Source: Bretschneidera sinensis (Eukaryota > Streptophyta > Magnoliopsida > Brassicales > Akaniaceae). Taken from it: a DNA stretch of 64,000 nt. Under the pieces are notes generated by a model, which saw nothing but the letters and a program-made list of their open reading frames with translations, did not search any database and had not been told where the DNA came from. The DNA is taken from contig CM043698.1 of assembly GCA_023935145.1 (NCBI GenBank), positions 18,975,001-19,039,000 on the forward strand, in the 5' to 3' direction. Shown here piece after piece: positions 33,929 through 46,360 of the stretch (within the stretch, counting starts at the first letter, position 1; each line of letters starts with the position of its first letter). A program made the translations under genes and the position numbers.

Positions 33929-36816
33929 CATACACACACATTGAAATGTGTGTTTTGTTCTGTGGGTGACAGAGAATTTGGTAGGGAAAGGAGGCTATGC
34001 AGAGGTGTACAGGGGAGTTTTAAAGAATGGAGAGGAAATTGCAGTGAAGAGGCTAGCAAAAGGTTCAACAGATGAGAGGAAAGAGAAAGAGTTTTTGATA
34101 GAGATTGGAACAATTTGTCATGTTTGCCACCCAAATGTTTTGTCACTTTTAGGCTGTTGTATTGAGAATGGCCTTTATCTTATATTCCAGTTCTCTTCTA
34201 GAGGCTCTGTTGCTTCTCTTATCCATGGTAAAAAAGATTGAACCATGAAAAAAATATTTTTTTGGGGTCATATTATAAGCAAATTAGTTGTTTTATTTTC
34301 TGGGTTTTTGTTTGTTGAATTTTGTGATTTGTTTTTCTTTAATTATAGATGTAAATTTGCAAAAACCGGATTGGAAAATAAGGTACAAGATTGCAGTTGG
34401 GGCTGCCAGAGGACTCCATTACTTGCACAGAGACTGTCAGAGAAGGATAATTCACCGTGACATCAAGTCTTCAAATATTCTATTGACTGCAGATTTTGAA
34501 CCACAGGTACCCATTTTGAAATTAGTAAATATTTTGCATTTTGTTGATCAATGTAATTTTCATTTATTTAGATGTTTAGTTTTTGTAATTTCATTGTTGT
34601 AGATATCTGATTTTGGATTAGCAAAATGGCTTCCATCTCAATGGACTCATCATTCAATTGCTCCAATTGAAGGAACATTTGGGTACTAAATTTTACAATT
34701 TTTTTTTTTTAAATCAAAGCTACTAATAATTTTTCCCCAAAATTTAACTGAATTTTTTTATTTATATTATGTAGACACTTAGCTCCTGAGTACTATTTGC
34801 ATGGAATTGTGGATGAGAAAACAGATGTGTTTGCATTTGGAGTATTTTTGCTGGAAATCATTTCAGGAAGGAAACCAGTAGATGGGTCACATCAAAGCTT
34901 ACACAGCTGGGTAATGGCAACCTTTAGAAACTTTTAATTTATTAATAAATTAATTGTCGTCTTCATTAGATAATATCCACAATTGGGTCATTAGAAATTT
35001 TGGACTATATGGAATTTGTGCTTTTAGTATTGATTATTGATTCTGAATTCGACAGGCTAAACCAATATTGGAACAAGGGGAGATTGAAAAGCTTGTAGAT
35101 CCAATTCTTCAAGGGGCCTATGATGTTACTCAGCTGGAGAGACTTGCATTTGCAGCATCTCTCTGCATTCGGGCATCCTCAACGTGGCGCCCTACCATGA
35201 GCGAGGTAGGTTCGAGCTCGTTCAGTTGTAAAAATTTATTCAATTTTTTAAATAAAAAAATTCAAAAAAACACCATAAACTACAGGATTTCAGGTAGGAC
35301 ACTTTTTTTTCACAGTCATTTAATTTGTTTTCACAACATTTATTAATATAAAAAACGTTTAGTATTTGATTTTTTTTTAACAAAAAATTTATAGTGAAAA
35401 CAGATTAAAAAACCGTAAAAAGAGACCTACCCTTTCAAGTATTAAAAGATTATCACCATATATATTAAAAAGAAAGAAAGATTACCACCATAAAAAAAAA
35501 TAGAAGTACAAAATAGTTATTTAATTATTTGTGCAGATCAAAATTTGATCAGATTAAATCCAATTAATGTAGTTACCTATACTGATGAATGAAGGATTAA
35601 ATCCAATTAATCCTTCAAATTTTCATTTTTTTAAAGATCCAAAAATTCCTTTGATAAACTAAGGTACCGTCCCAGTGTTTAAGAATGAATTTTATTTCTT
35701 ACACGCAAAAATTAAAGTCAATCTTAAAGATCATTACATCATAAGTAGTGTGTTGTGTTCATGAATACAATAGTTACTCCAACCTTTTAGTTGACCAGCT
35801 GAGTGACTAAGTAATTAGTTTACGCATACGATTTCTAGTATTTAAATCACCAAATGTCTTAATATGATACTGCATTACTTAGCACCTCTCGTCTTCTCAA
35901 ATGTTGGTGGTTTGCTTGTATTATGACTTTTCTTTTTCTCCGGTGAGGAACGCAACATACAAACCTAGATTTGGTATATTTTGGGTGTTGTTTATGGAGA
36001 CTTTTAGCATAATTTCTGATTAGTGGGAAGATGTTCTATCCTACCTAACCTAAATTTTTAAGCCAAAACACAAAATAATATATGACACTCCACCATGTGA
36101 TAGAGTTCTATGATTAACAAAACCATTGTGAAAGTAGGTCCACTTTTGTCTCATTATTGTGATAAATTTTGTTTAATATAAATTATCAATATAAAATACA
36201 ATATTTTTCTAAGAAAAAGTTTTAATATTATATGGTGTGTTCTGCCCCAAGGAAGAGAAAAGAAAATGAAAAAAAAATATCAGATTTATTTTTTCATTAA
36301 CCAGTTATCATTCAAGCTGCTTTTTAAAATTTTGCAATGAGTTAAAGACACCAAATTGCAAGATTCTATTCTCCATTGAAATTTTTAAGCTGTGTTTAGT
36401 CGTCAAATTTTTTTTTTAATTTTTCAAAAAATGTCATCAAATACAAAAGTTTTTTGAAAATTATAAATTTTTTTATTTTACTTCTTCCCTTAAGGTAAAT
36501 AATATGCTTCTTGTGTTGCAAGTAAGATGGTAATGAAGAAAAATTATGAAAATATTTTCTTATATTCTTGTTTTCTTCCCTTCAAATGAAGCATATATTG
36601 AAATTAATATAGAGTATATAATTTTTTTTTTTTTTGGATTGATAGGTATTAGAAATACTTCAAGAAGGGGAAATAGATAAAAAAAAATGGAAGATGCCAG
36701 AAGAAGAAAATGACCATGAAGAGTTCTGGGGATTTGAAGATCTGGAATACGAATGTGACAATTCCTTCTCAATTTCTCCGCAAGATACAATCTCAACATC
36801 TACAGAATGTTCTTAG
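33630..36816 (+). CDS. Receptor-like cytoplasmic Ser/Thr kinase, RLCK-VI (RBK-like)
   Basis: Cytoplasmic protein kinase. The closest family I recognise is RLCK subfamily VI, whose Arabidopsis members RBK1 and RBK2 bind ROP/RAC GTPases. Seven exons: 33630-33843, 33973-34227, 34349-34506, 34603-34682, 34775-34910, 35056-35205 and 36646-36816. All introns are GT-AG and give 387 residues. After a short basic N-terminus and the [19 protein letters not shown] lead-in come the P-loop [11 protein letters not shown] (from residue 76), catalytic Lys97 (AVKRL), HRDIKSSN with Asp194, [10 protein letters not shown] with Asp212, EGTFGHLAPEYY, and [14 protein letters not shown]. There is no signal peptide or membrane helix. 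The tail is acidic ([20 protein letters not shown]) and Ser/Thr-rich. The last intron is 1.44 kb. All catalytic residues are present, so the kinase should be active. Confidence 0.9.
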
Positions 36817-38237
36817 AGCCATTAATTTATTAGGTTCTTGAAGAAAATCCTAACCACAACTTTTGTCTACATGTAATTATAAATGCATATAAATACAAGT
36901 ACTACGGTAGGAACAGCACTTTCGTTGTTATCAATCTCTATGTAACAAGTTTCGTAAATTATTTATGTGAAGCTGTAATTGTTGATTAGACCCAATTGAT
37001 GTTAGACCACTCAATTAACTACTTTTTTTGCATTTCTTTTTCAATAGGAAATTCCAATAGGGAAAAGGACAAACAACTTTAAAGATGTTGGGAAAATGTC
37101 AAATTAATGTATGGACAACTAGAGGAAGAAAATAAATGGTTGTTTTCGTACAATGATAGTTCAGTAACCAATAATAAGATATGATATGAGGCAAATGTAA
37201 AATTGACACTAGTGGTCCAGTGGAGCACTGTATTTGGAGCGAGTTACAAACAATTCAATGCGAGGGGTAAGATCAGAAAAAAGTTCAAAAAATAGATCAG
37301 AAAACAAAGAAATTTGAATATTCCATTTGATAGAACAAACTATTGATTGTCATTGAGGTATTGCTATAATATAGATTTGCGATACTCAAATGCATCGAAG
37401 GGTTATAACGACTTTTAGTGAACATCTCTTTCAAACTCTAATCGAATTATTAAAATTTTTAATGTAAAAATGAATAATTAAAAAAAACCTTGTAAACTTT
37501 TTATAAAGAATTTCATATAAATTTTGTTTTTTAATTATTTCTTCAAAAGTACATAATGGATTCTGTCATAACTTTGTATTTTTATTTACAAAGTCATGTT
37601 ACATGTATATTTCTAAAGTTTTAATTTGTTCATATGCCTTTACATGGTTCATCAAAATTCTCCTTCAACAATTGTATGAACTTAACTTTGCCGACATAAT
37701 TAATGATTTCTTTTGAATTCTCTATAAAAAAGATTTACGATTTAACATCTCCGATTGAAAAAAGAAGAAGAAGAATTGATGATTACAAGTTGAGTTAAGC
37801 CTCGTTTATTAGAATGGAAAACAAATTGAATGAAAAGGAAGTGTAACTGCTCATTGATGGTGCATCTATTGCCATGGCCATTGGTCACTCTGTCGGCATA
37901 CTATGTTGCTACTTGCTACTAACACTGTTATGTGATAGTAGTAGGAATATGAGGAACAATTACACTAAAAACTATACTATCTATCAACGAACTCTTTTTT
38001 TTTTCTTCAGTTTTTTATACAACTTTATATCAGCAACACCTTATAAAACGTCATGAGTTTGCAATGGGTTCATAAATAGTGACACAACAAAGCAAATGGC
38101 AAATGCATCCTGCTGTCTTGCCAGTTGTGTTTTTAGCTCTTCTCTTATCTGGTGGATCCCATGCCAGATGTGAATTTAAAAATTATATGAATCAAATTTA
38201 TTGATTTTAATTTGGGATATATGATGTGTTAGTTGAA

Positions 38238-38303
<66 letters not shown>

Positions 38304-40347
38304 GTGTGGTTGTTGCTTAGGAGTTAAGAGAATCTTAATTAAAAAGCCTTATTTCAAAAATGTTGCTTCAATTAAATTATGCTATTAGTGAGTTGAAGGT
38401 CGTTTAACATTGAAAGACTTGAGGATTGGTGGTGCAACAACAAGGATAATGCACTAACAAAGCGTGGCATTTTAAGACAATAGTTATATATACTAATAAT
38501 TAGTTTAACTAATTTTAAGAAAATATAAGTTTTGGTAAGGTCATCAAGTTAGCCTTAGTTCAATTATAAAATATGAGTGAAAAATGTTGAAGTTGTTCTA
38601 ACATTATTTGTTACATGTGAAAAATTATAAAAATATGATTTAATCATCTAAACTTTAAACTTCATTGTCTGATGTCTTAAATTTGATCATTTGCATTGTT
38701 GTCTTCTTAATTTAGTCGTCGTAAGATCAATTAATAAAAAGACAGTAGTTATGTAAAAATGTTATTAATAAAATTCTAAAAATTATCAATTAAATTTTTA
38801 TTATAATGTAAATATAAGTTTTACACTTTGTGCAAACAAAAATTTAGATCGGTGGACCTAATGAACTTCTCTCTTCTTCTTCTTCTTCTTCTTCTTCTTC
38901 TTCTAATCCTTTATATGCGTGACATATGTCAACCTCTGAATAGTCTGTGTTTTTATTGACGGAGATGATGGATTTCCAAGTCAACAACATTGTTTTTTTC
39001 CCTCCACCAAAACCTGAATTAAGTTAACAATTAGTTTCGCATCCAAACACCTTCCATCACCGTCATCACTCTAAAACAGTATAATTAGCATGAAGGACTT
39101 AAGAGCTGGGATGAAGGGAGAAGGGAGAAGGGAGAAGGGAGACACTTACCAAAAAATTTTATAAAAAAAAAAGTTAATATAAATTCTTAAAGTCATAGAT
39201 TGCCCATTGATTATGCCAACATTGGTACTCCACTTACTATACTAACCGCCAAAGGCCCAAAACCCAAAATTCTTTTTTTTTTTCCGGTTAGAATTACCAC
39301 CAAGCTGTTTGTATCCTTAAGAGTGTCAGATCTCCAAGTCTCACAGGAAAATGTTGAAACTTGTGTTCTTTTTGAAAGCTCATCCGTCAAACACTCTCTT
39401 TTGCCCTGCTATGACTGATCAAATTCTCTTATTTTTGGTTATATGGATTGTTTAACTCCAATAAAAAAAGTTTAGCCAAATTGTAATCACATAATAAAAA
39501 GAAATTGTCCCTAAATTTACAGGAAAGACTTAGAGCTCTCTCTGTTCAGCTCATCTCCTATATCAACACAAAGAGCATTGAAAACAAAATCAAAACATGG
39601 GTTCAAAACAAGAAAAAAAAAGAGATAACAAGAAAACCAAACAAACCAATGATTCAGGCGATCCTACACCACCGGCCCAGGTTATACAGAACCGTGGAGC
39701 ACGCAACAAGGAAATCTCTTTTGATTTTCTTTAGTAAACTCTTAATGTCAAGGTGTTTGAATGGCCAAGCAAGTTGTGCCATTCACATCAACAAGAAAGA
39801 ACGGATAAATTTGGAATTAGCATTGGGATTATCTTGGTCACAGTAGGAGGTCATTTTTTGCTAGTTTATCTTTGTAAGAAATGATGTCTGCATTAATGTT
39901 CACGCCTATAGAATTGTTTGTTTCACTTGGGATCATATCATTACGAATTTATTGCACAAAGAGATGATGGGTCAATAACTGTAGAAGACAATTGCAATTT
40001 TTATTATTGTTTTTTCTCCTTTTAAATCAATATTAATACTATAGGGAGCTTGTTTGAAGCTGTTAGAAGAATTTGTTAAATCTTAATTTCTGTGCAGCAA
40101 TTTCCAGCCCAATGTAGATGCTTTCATAGATGCCACTGATTTCGTTATGCTATTTTCATGTTGGTTTTCTAGAAAGCAAACAGAGAGAGAGAGTTGTAGA
40201 ATTGATGTTTCCCTTGTATAAGCCTTATACCATATGATAAGATTAAACTCATATGAGCTGCATTTATAATTCCCCTTATATCTGTTCATGACTCTTTTAG
40301 GCCTTTAAGGGGTGTGCTATTGACTGAAATTCTTTTGTGATGTGTAG
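36817..40347. other. Intergenic, no gene recognised
   Basis: Contains a 60-bp (TA)n run (38241-38300), a (TTC)n run (38872-38904) and a GGGAGAA repeat (39113-39142). A 113-codon frame at 39505-39846 is Lys/Arg-rich and matches nothing I know. It sits upstream of the ESF1-like pseudogene, where that gene's N-terminal exons would be expected, but I could not find them. Confidence 0.45.
38241..38300. repeat. 60-bp (TA)n microsatellite
   Basis: About 30 uninterrupted TA repeats, the longest such tract in the window. It is likely length-polymorphic. Confidence 0.95.
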
Positions 40348-43160
40348 GCTGTTGACTTGTATGTGATGTTGAGCTCATTTCTCCCTAAAGATGGACAAAT
40401 TTTGTTTGTAGCTGTCTATCCATCTGAGTTTGGACTTTAGCGCATGAAAGAGAAAGAAGTTCATGGACCTGTTGGGTCATTTGATGATGAAAATGAGAAA
40501 AGCGATGGAGATGATGGCAACGAAGATGAAGATGAAGACAAAGATGAACACCGACCACTACGATGATGAAGAAATCAACAGTGAGAAATTGCGAGCTTAT
40601 GAGATGAGTAAACTAAGGTGATTAACATTGCTCCACTTTGTTCATTTCTTCTGTTCAAAATTTTAATTATTTTTTTTGCTTTCAATAAAAATTTTAATTA
40701 TCCCTTGTTATTTATCAAAAAAAAAATTATCCTTGTAATGCTTCAATGGTATTTTTTTTATTTTCTTTATTTTATAAGAAACTATTTTGTAAACCAAGTA
40801 TATATGTTTTTTTTTTTGGATTATTTTCTTGCATGTTCAGCATTACTATGTGATTGCATCATATCAAATTCAACTTCGATATTAGTTTACGTTTGACCGA
40901 GATAATGTTTGAGACAGAAAGATCAATTTTGTTTTCATTCTATCCAAAAAGAAGAAGAAGAAGAAGAAGAAGAAAGTAGGAGTTGAATCATTGGCATTAA
41001 GGCGCACTTTCATTGCTAGGTAAGTATAATTTAACCTTTGGTTGAGTCAAACAATTGCCTGTGATGAGTTCTGTTTTGGAGAAGGCGTTTATTCTTTTAG
41101 TGATTAGTTGGGTGGAGGTTGAAACTATAGCTAAGGAGTTAGAGGCTTGGAGAGGCATTTGGCATAGATAACTGAAGAAGCTATGCCCTTGATTCGACTC
41201 TCTATTTTTGGTTAGTGTGAAATGAAAGGAATAGGACGGTGTTAGATCAAGAGGAAAAGCTATTGCTTTGATTAAAATATAGGTAGCTTCGTATTATGAA
41301 CTTTTGGTTTAATTGCTATTTTGTTGTAAATGAGGAAGACCATATAAAATTTGTCTAGTTTTTGGCTTGTAAGTGGCATTGTACATTTGTTGGCACCCCC
41401 TTTGTGTACCTTTATAGTGACCTTTACTTAATAAAAAATGTGCTTTTTCATTATTTTTGTTTGGATTAATATTTGTTTTCTTTTAATCTAGATGGCAATG
41501 AAGCTGAGTTGTGGTGGTCATTGAATGTTTTATTCTTTATATGTAATGAGCTCTTATTAGACATTATTTATCAATAAAATGAGCTCTTATTAGACATTGC
41601 GGAATTTTCACCATATCATGACTTCCTTTTGACATAATTATTTGCTTGTATTATCCTCGGATACTACTATGGTATTGTGGAATGTGATTCAAGCGCGACG
41701 GCTGATTACCTTTACAAAGCTTGTGATGGAGCCGAGTTTGAAAGATAATATTTTGCAGCTGATTGATTATTAGGAGCATACGCATGTTTAAACACATGGG
41801 CAGTAAAGCTTTATAAGCTCATCCTGCATCTAGCAAGAGGAAGGATACTTGGGTACTGACTAAATAGATAATAAAATTTTCTTTTAAATGATTCATGCAG
41901 TTTTTGATAGCCAATGTGCTGAATTTAAATACATTGCTAACTACAGAAGTGCTGACTTCTTCATTACATTCCGGCACCTGGAAAATATGAGGGTTCGGAT
42001 TTTCAAACCCGTGCACTGTAGCTAAGTAAAATTAATCTTTCGTGGGATGAAGACGACCCACGTGTTAAGACCTTGAAACCAAATTTCAATGACCATCAGG
42101 TTGGTGGGTTTGATCTGAATCTATTATAGATGTTACTACCAGACAACTTTTAGACCGACGTGATGTGAATTATAGTTTTTGTGCTACATTATTTTCTGTC
42201 TTCTCACTTAAATACTTCTGTACTTGTACCGTTATTGTTTCATTGTAGCTGGCTGAATTGGAATGGATAAGTTTTTGGCTACCAATGAGAGTGATACCGA
42301 AGATGATGAGAATGATGCCATAGAGGATCAGTCTAAGCAGAAAAGGCGAGATATGTACCGTGTGTTAATCCAGTCTGGCGATGGTGAGAATGACGGCCAG
42401 GATATGGAAATTACTTTCAATACTGGCTTGTAGGATTTAAGCAAACGCATTCAAGAGAAGAAGGATAAGAAATCAGAAACAGTTTGGGAGGAATATCTCA
42501 GAAAAAGACGTTAGAAAAAGAAGGCCAGGAAAAATAAATCCAAGTATCCATCAGAGGATGACAAGTGTAGTGATGATCAAGAAGCAATAGAACAACATGA
42601 TGAATTCTTTGTAGAAGAGTCTCCAGTTAAGAGAAGCAAGGAGGCCCATGGCAGAAGTGACAAAGAAGGAGAGAAGCACCAATATACAAAGAAAGAAGCT
42701 GCAGAGCTTGAGTTATTACTCACTGATGATGATGAGGATTCAGATACTGGTCTCAAGGGGTATTTGAGACGTAAGAAGGCCGAGGGGAAAAAGGAAAAAG
42801 AATTAGGAGAAGAGGACAAAATACCAGCTGTAGATTATGATGATCAACGATTTTCAGCTCTCTTTACTTCACCTCTCTTTGCTTTGGATCCCACAGATCC
42901 ACAGTTCAAAAGGTATTTGACAATGCAGTGTGTAATTCTTGTGTGGTAACGGGAATTATAGTGATCGATCTACTTGACTGCACGATTAAAGAATGTTTTA
43001 GTTGGACGATCCTGTTCTTCCATGTTACTTTGTTACAGATAAATTACCATGTTTAACTCTAATGATTGCAAGTTCTTTGCTTAATCTAAAATATTTGGCT
43101 GATATTATTGGTACTGATAATCTGAGTCGGTCATTACAGGAGTGCAGCTTATGCTTGGCA

Positions 43161-43165
43161 AGTAG
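43161..43165. repeat. Left target-site duplication AGTAG
   Basis: AGTAG immediately before the 5' LTR, matched exactly at 48471-48475 after the 3' LTR. Removing one copy and the element restores the ESF1-like exon reading through Trp-Gln-Val-Ala-Gln. Confidence 0.95.
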
Positions 43166-43591
43166 TGTTGGATCATAAACTTGATCCATTATGGGAGCCC
43201 AAACCCAGACCCAATCAAATTGGAGTCCAAGTCCATAATCAAGATCCAAAACTACAAGCTTTCTATCTAGAATTTTATTGGTGTGGTAATTGTGCATGTG
43301 AATCATTTGGTAACTTAAAATATTGTTAGAACCATCAAGAAAAATGAGGTGTATGGTTATTGTAATTTTGGATTAGTTTATTTGTGTGGTGTAGGATTGT
43401 TCTTAAGTAGTATAAGTACCCCTCTCTATTTTGGTTTAAGAATCAAGAAGAAGTAAGAGCTTCTAAGTGAGTGAAGAAGCAAAGTCTTATAAGAGTGAGT
43501 TCTAGTATCTTGTTTTTTGAGTGAAAGTGCTCTTGTAATATTTTTTTGAGTTTGAATAAAAGTTGTTTGTGTGAGTGTTTCATTTCCAACA
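43166..43591 (+). repeat. 5' LTR of the copia element
   Basis: 426 bp, starts TGTTGGATCATAAAC and ends CATTTCCAACA. It matches the 3' LTR (48045-48470) with no length difference. By hand I count about 15 substitutions (about 96.5% identity), 13 of them transitions. A GAATAAAA polyadenylation-like signal lies near the 3' end. Confidence 0.95.
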
Positions 43592-43594
43592 AAG

Positions 43595-43606
43595 TGGTAT
43601 CAGAGC
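43595..43606 (+). other. Primer-binding site (initiator tRNA-Met)
   Basis: TGGTATCAGAGC, three bases after the 5' LTR, is the standard plant copia site complementary to the 3' end of initiator methionine tRNA. Confidence 0.92.
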
Positions 43607-43990
43607 TAAGTTGGAAAGTATACACTATTTCATATCAAATCGAAGGTCTCGACGAGAGGAATCCGACACCACCAAAATCTTCCCGATCGGAGTTAAGACG
43701 CGCCGCCGCATGCCGCCGGAAGATTGCTGCCAGAAAACCGAGTTGACTCATCGAGTTGAGCTGAGTCAGCCGAGTTGACAGAGCCGTAAGCTTGTTGACT
43801 GAGCCGCTTGACCGAGCCGTCCAAGCTGAGTTGACTGAGCCGTCAAAGTCGTTAACCGTTGACTAGGTTAGGGTTGACTTTGATCATTGACCGAAAGTTG
43901 AAATTTTGACCAGGTCCCTCCCAAAGTTTTTCAACGTTCCGGATCTATCCGCGCAATCAGAATTTCCAAATTCTCAACATATTGAGCGAT

Positions 43991-44990
43991 ATGGCAAATG
44001 GTGTGGCATCCTTCCAAGTCCCGACGCTCATCAACAACAATTACGACAACTGGAGTATCAAGATGAAGGCTTTTCTTGGCGCGCATGATGTTTGGGATAT
44101 CGTAGAAAAAGGTTTTAGCGAGCCAGATAACGAAGTTGCACTAACCACAGCCCAAAATGATAGTTTGAAAGACGCGAGAAAGAGAGACAAGAAAGCTCTC
44201 TACCTCATCTATCAAGCATTAGATGATGATGGTTTTGAGAAGATTTCGAGTGCAAGCTCTGCCAAGGAAGCATGAGAAAAGCTGCAAACCTCTTACAAAG
44301 GATCCGAGCAAGTGAAGAAGGTCCATCTCCAAACATTAAGAGGTGAATTCGAATCCTTACACATGAAAGTATCTGAATCTATTTCAGATTATTTCTCAAG
44401 AGTAGCAGCTGTTTCTAATCAATTAAAAAGAAATGGTGAAAAGTTAGAAAATGTGAGGATAATAGAGAAGATACTCCGTTCGTTGGATTCCAAATTTGAG
44501 CACATCATCGTGACGATTGAAGAAACTAAAGACTTGGAAGAAATGACAATTGAGCAACTCCAAGGATCATTACAAGCATACGAAGAGAAGTATAAGAAGA
44601 AGCAAGGGTTTACTGAGCAACTCCTCAAGCTGCAATTCAAGGATATGCATGAAAGCCAAGGCAATGATAGAAACCAACGTGGTCGAGGCAGAAGTAGAGG
44701 CCATGGACGAGGTGGAAGTCGCAGTTGCGGACGAGATTGGAATTACAACAACAACAATTCCAACAATAACTACGAGAAAGGAGAAAGCTCAACATGAGGC
44801 CGTGGAAGAAGCAATCCGAACTCGAGGAATGACAAATTTCAAGTTCGATGCTATAATTGTCAGAAGTTTGGGCATTATGCTTCAGAATGTAGAGCTCTTA
44901 ACAACAGAATTGAGGAGAAGACCAACTACGAGGAGGAGAAGACCGATGATAAAGAAACTCTTCTTCTAGCACGAAAAGAGACCGATGGTG
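43991..44990 (+). pseudogene. copia gag with two in-frame stops
   Basis: Encodes the retrotransposon capsid region. The start MANGVASFQVPTLINNNYDNW is a DUF4219-like motif, followed by a UBN2-type capsid region ([34 protein letters not shown]), an Arg/Gly-rich tract and an intact zinc knuckle CYNCQKFGHYASEC (C-x2-C-x4-H-x4-C). TGA at 44273 replaces the Trp expected after KEA, and TGA at 44795 lies just before the GRG tract. Both stops block translation of a full polyprotein. Confidence 0.9.
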
Positions 44991-46360
44991 TCCAAGCAAA
45001 ATCCTGGTATCTTAACAGTAGTGCAAGTAATCACATGTGTGGAAGGAAATACATGTTTGTGGAGCTGGACGAGTCAGTAAGTGGAAATGTCTCATTTGGC
45101 GATGATTCCACAATAGCAGTAAAAGGGAGAGGTAACATTCTTATCCATTTGAAAGACGGGAGACATCAGTTTATTTCCAATGTCTACTATGTGCCCAATA
45201 TGAAAAGTAACATCTTGAGTTTAGGACAACTGTTAGAGCAAGGTTATGATATTCATATGAAGGATTATAATCTTTCTACAAAAGATGATAAGAATAACTT
45301 CATTGCTAAAGTACCAATGTCAAAGAATAGAATGTTCCTGATCAACATACAAAACGATGTTGCAAAGTGCCTGAAAGCTTGCTACAGAGATGCATCATGG
45401 CTATGGCATCTTCGTTTTGGGCATCTCAATTTTGGAGGTCTAAAGCTACTATCCAAGAAGGAGATGGTGAAGGGACTACCTCGCATCAACCATCCTGACC
45501 AGCTTTGTGAAGGGTGTCTAGTCGGGAAGCAATTCAGAAAAAACTTTCCAAAGGAGTCAGACTCAAGAGCCAAGAAACCACTCGAGCTTATCTATACCGA
45601 TGTGTGCGGTCCGATCAAACCAAGCTCTCTCGGTAACAATAACTATTTTCTTCTCTTCATTGATGATTTTTCAAGAAAAACATGGGTATATTTCTTGAAA
45701 CAGAAGTCAGTAGTTTTCGAAGTCTTCAAGAAGTTCAAAGCTATAGTGGAGAGAGAAAGCGGTAGAAAGATTAAAGCTATGAGATCCGACCGAGGAGGAG
45801 AATTTACTTCTAGGGAGTTTCAAGAGTTCTGCGAAGCAAATGGAATTCATCGACCAATGACAGTTCCTAGATCCCCTCAACAAAACGGTATAGCGGAAAG
45901 AAAGAACCGAACTATCCTCAACATAGCTCGGAGTATGCTCAAAAGCAAGAAACTACCCAAGAAGTTTTGGGTCGAAGTAGTGGAGTGTGCGGTTTACTTA
46001 TCCAACAGATCTCCAACAAGAAGTGTTTGGGGAAAGACACCGCAAGAAGTATGGAGTGGAAGAAAGCCCGACATCTCCCACCTAAGAGTTTTTGGAAGCA
46101 TAGCCCATGTTCATGTTCCAGACAAGAAAAGAACAAAGCTTGATGATAAAAGCGAGAGTTTCATCTTCATCGACTATGAAGCAAATTCAAAAGGCTACAA
46201 GCTGTACAATCCGAACAATAAGAAGGTTGTGATCAGCCGAGATGTGGTGTTTGACAAAGAAGGACTATGGGATTTTGGATCTCATATAGATGACTTCAAT
46301 TTCTCTCCTCCGTTTGAAGATGAGCTGACACCAATAGAACAACCTGGAGAAGCCCAATAA
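44991..46360 (+). pseudogene. copia protease and integrase region
   Basis: The protease lead-in reads WYLNSSASNHMCG where copia proteases have Asp-Ser-Gly, so the catalytic Asp is Asn and the Gly is Ser. The integrase keeps its HHCC zinc-binding lead (HLRFGHLN, LCEGC) and its catalytic triad region (IYTDVCGPI, MRSDRGGEF, PQQNGIAERKNR). The C-terminal part (HLRVFGSIAHVHVP, KGYKLYNP) is present. A TAA at 46358 ends the frame just before the RT linker. Confidence 0.92.

Noticed and set aside
39505..39846. 113-codon open frame as a gene
   Set aside because: Lys/Arg-rich, no known motif, no supporting splice or homology. Also considered as a small signalling peptide, but no family signature fits.
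40980..41450. LINE 3' tail
   Set aside because: Some resemblance (NERNRTVL) to the zinc-region tail of LINEs, but too short and frame-broken. Left within the pseudogene intron.
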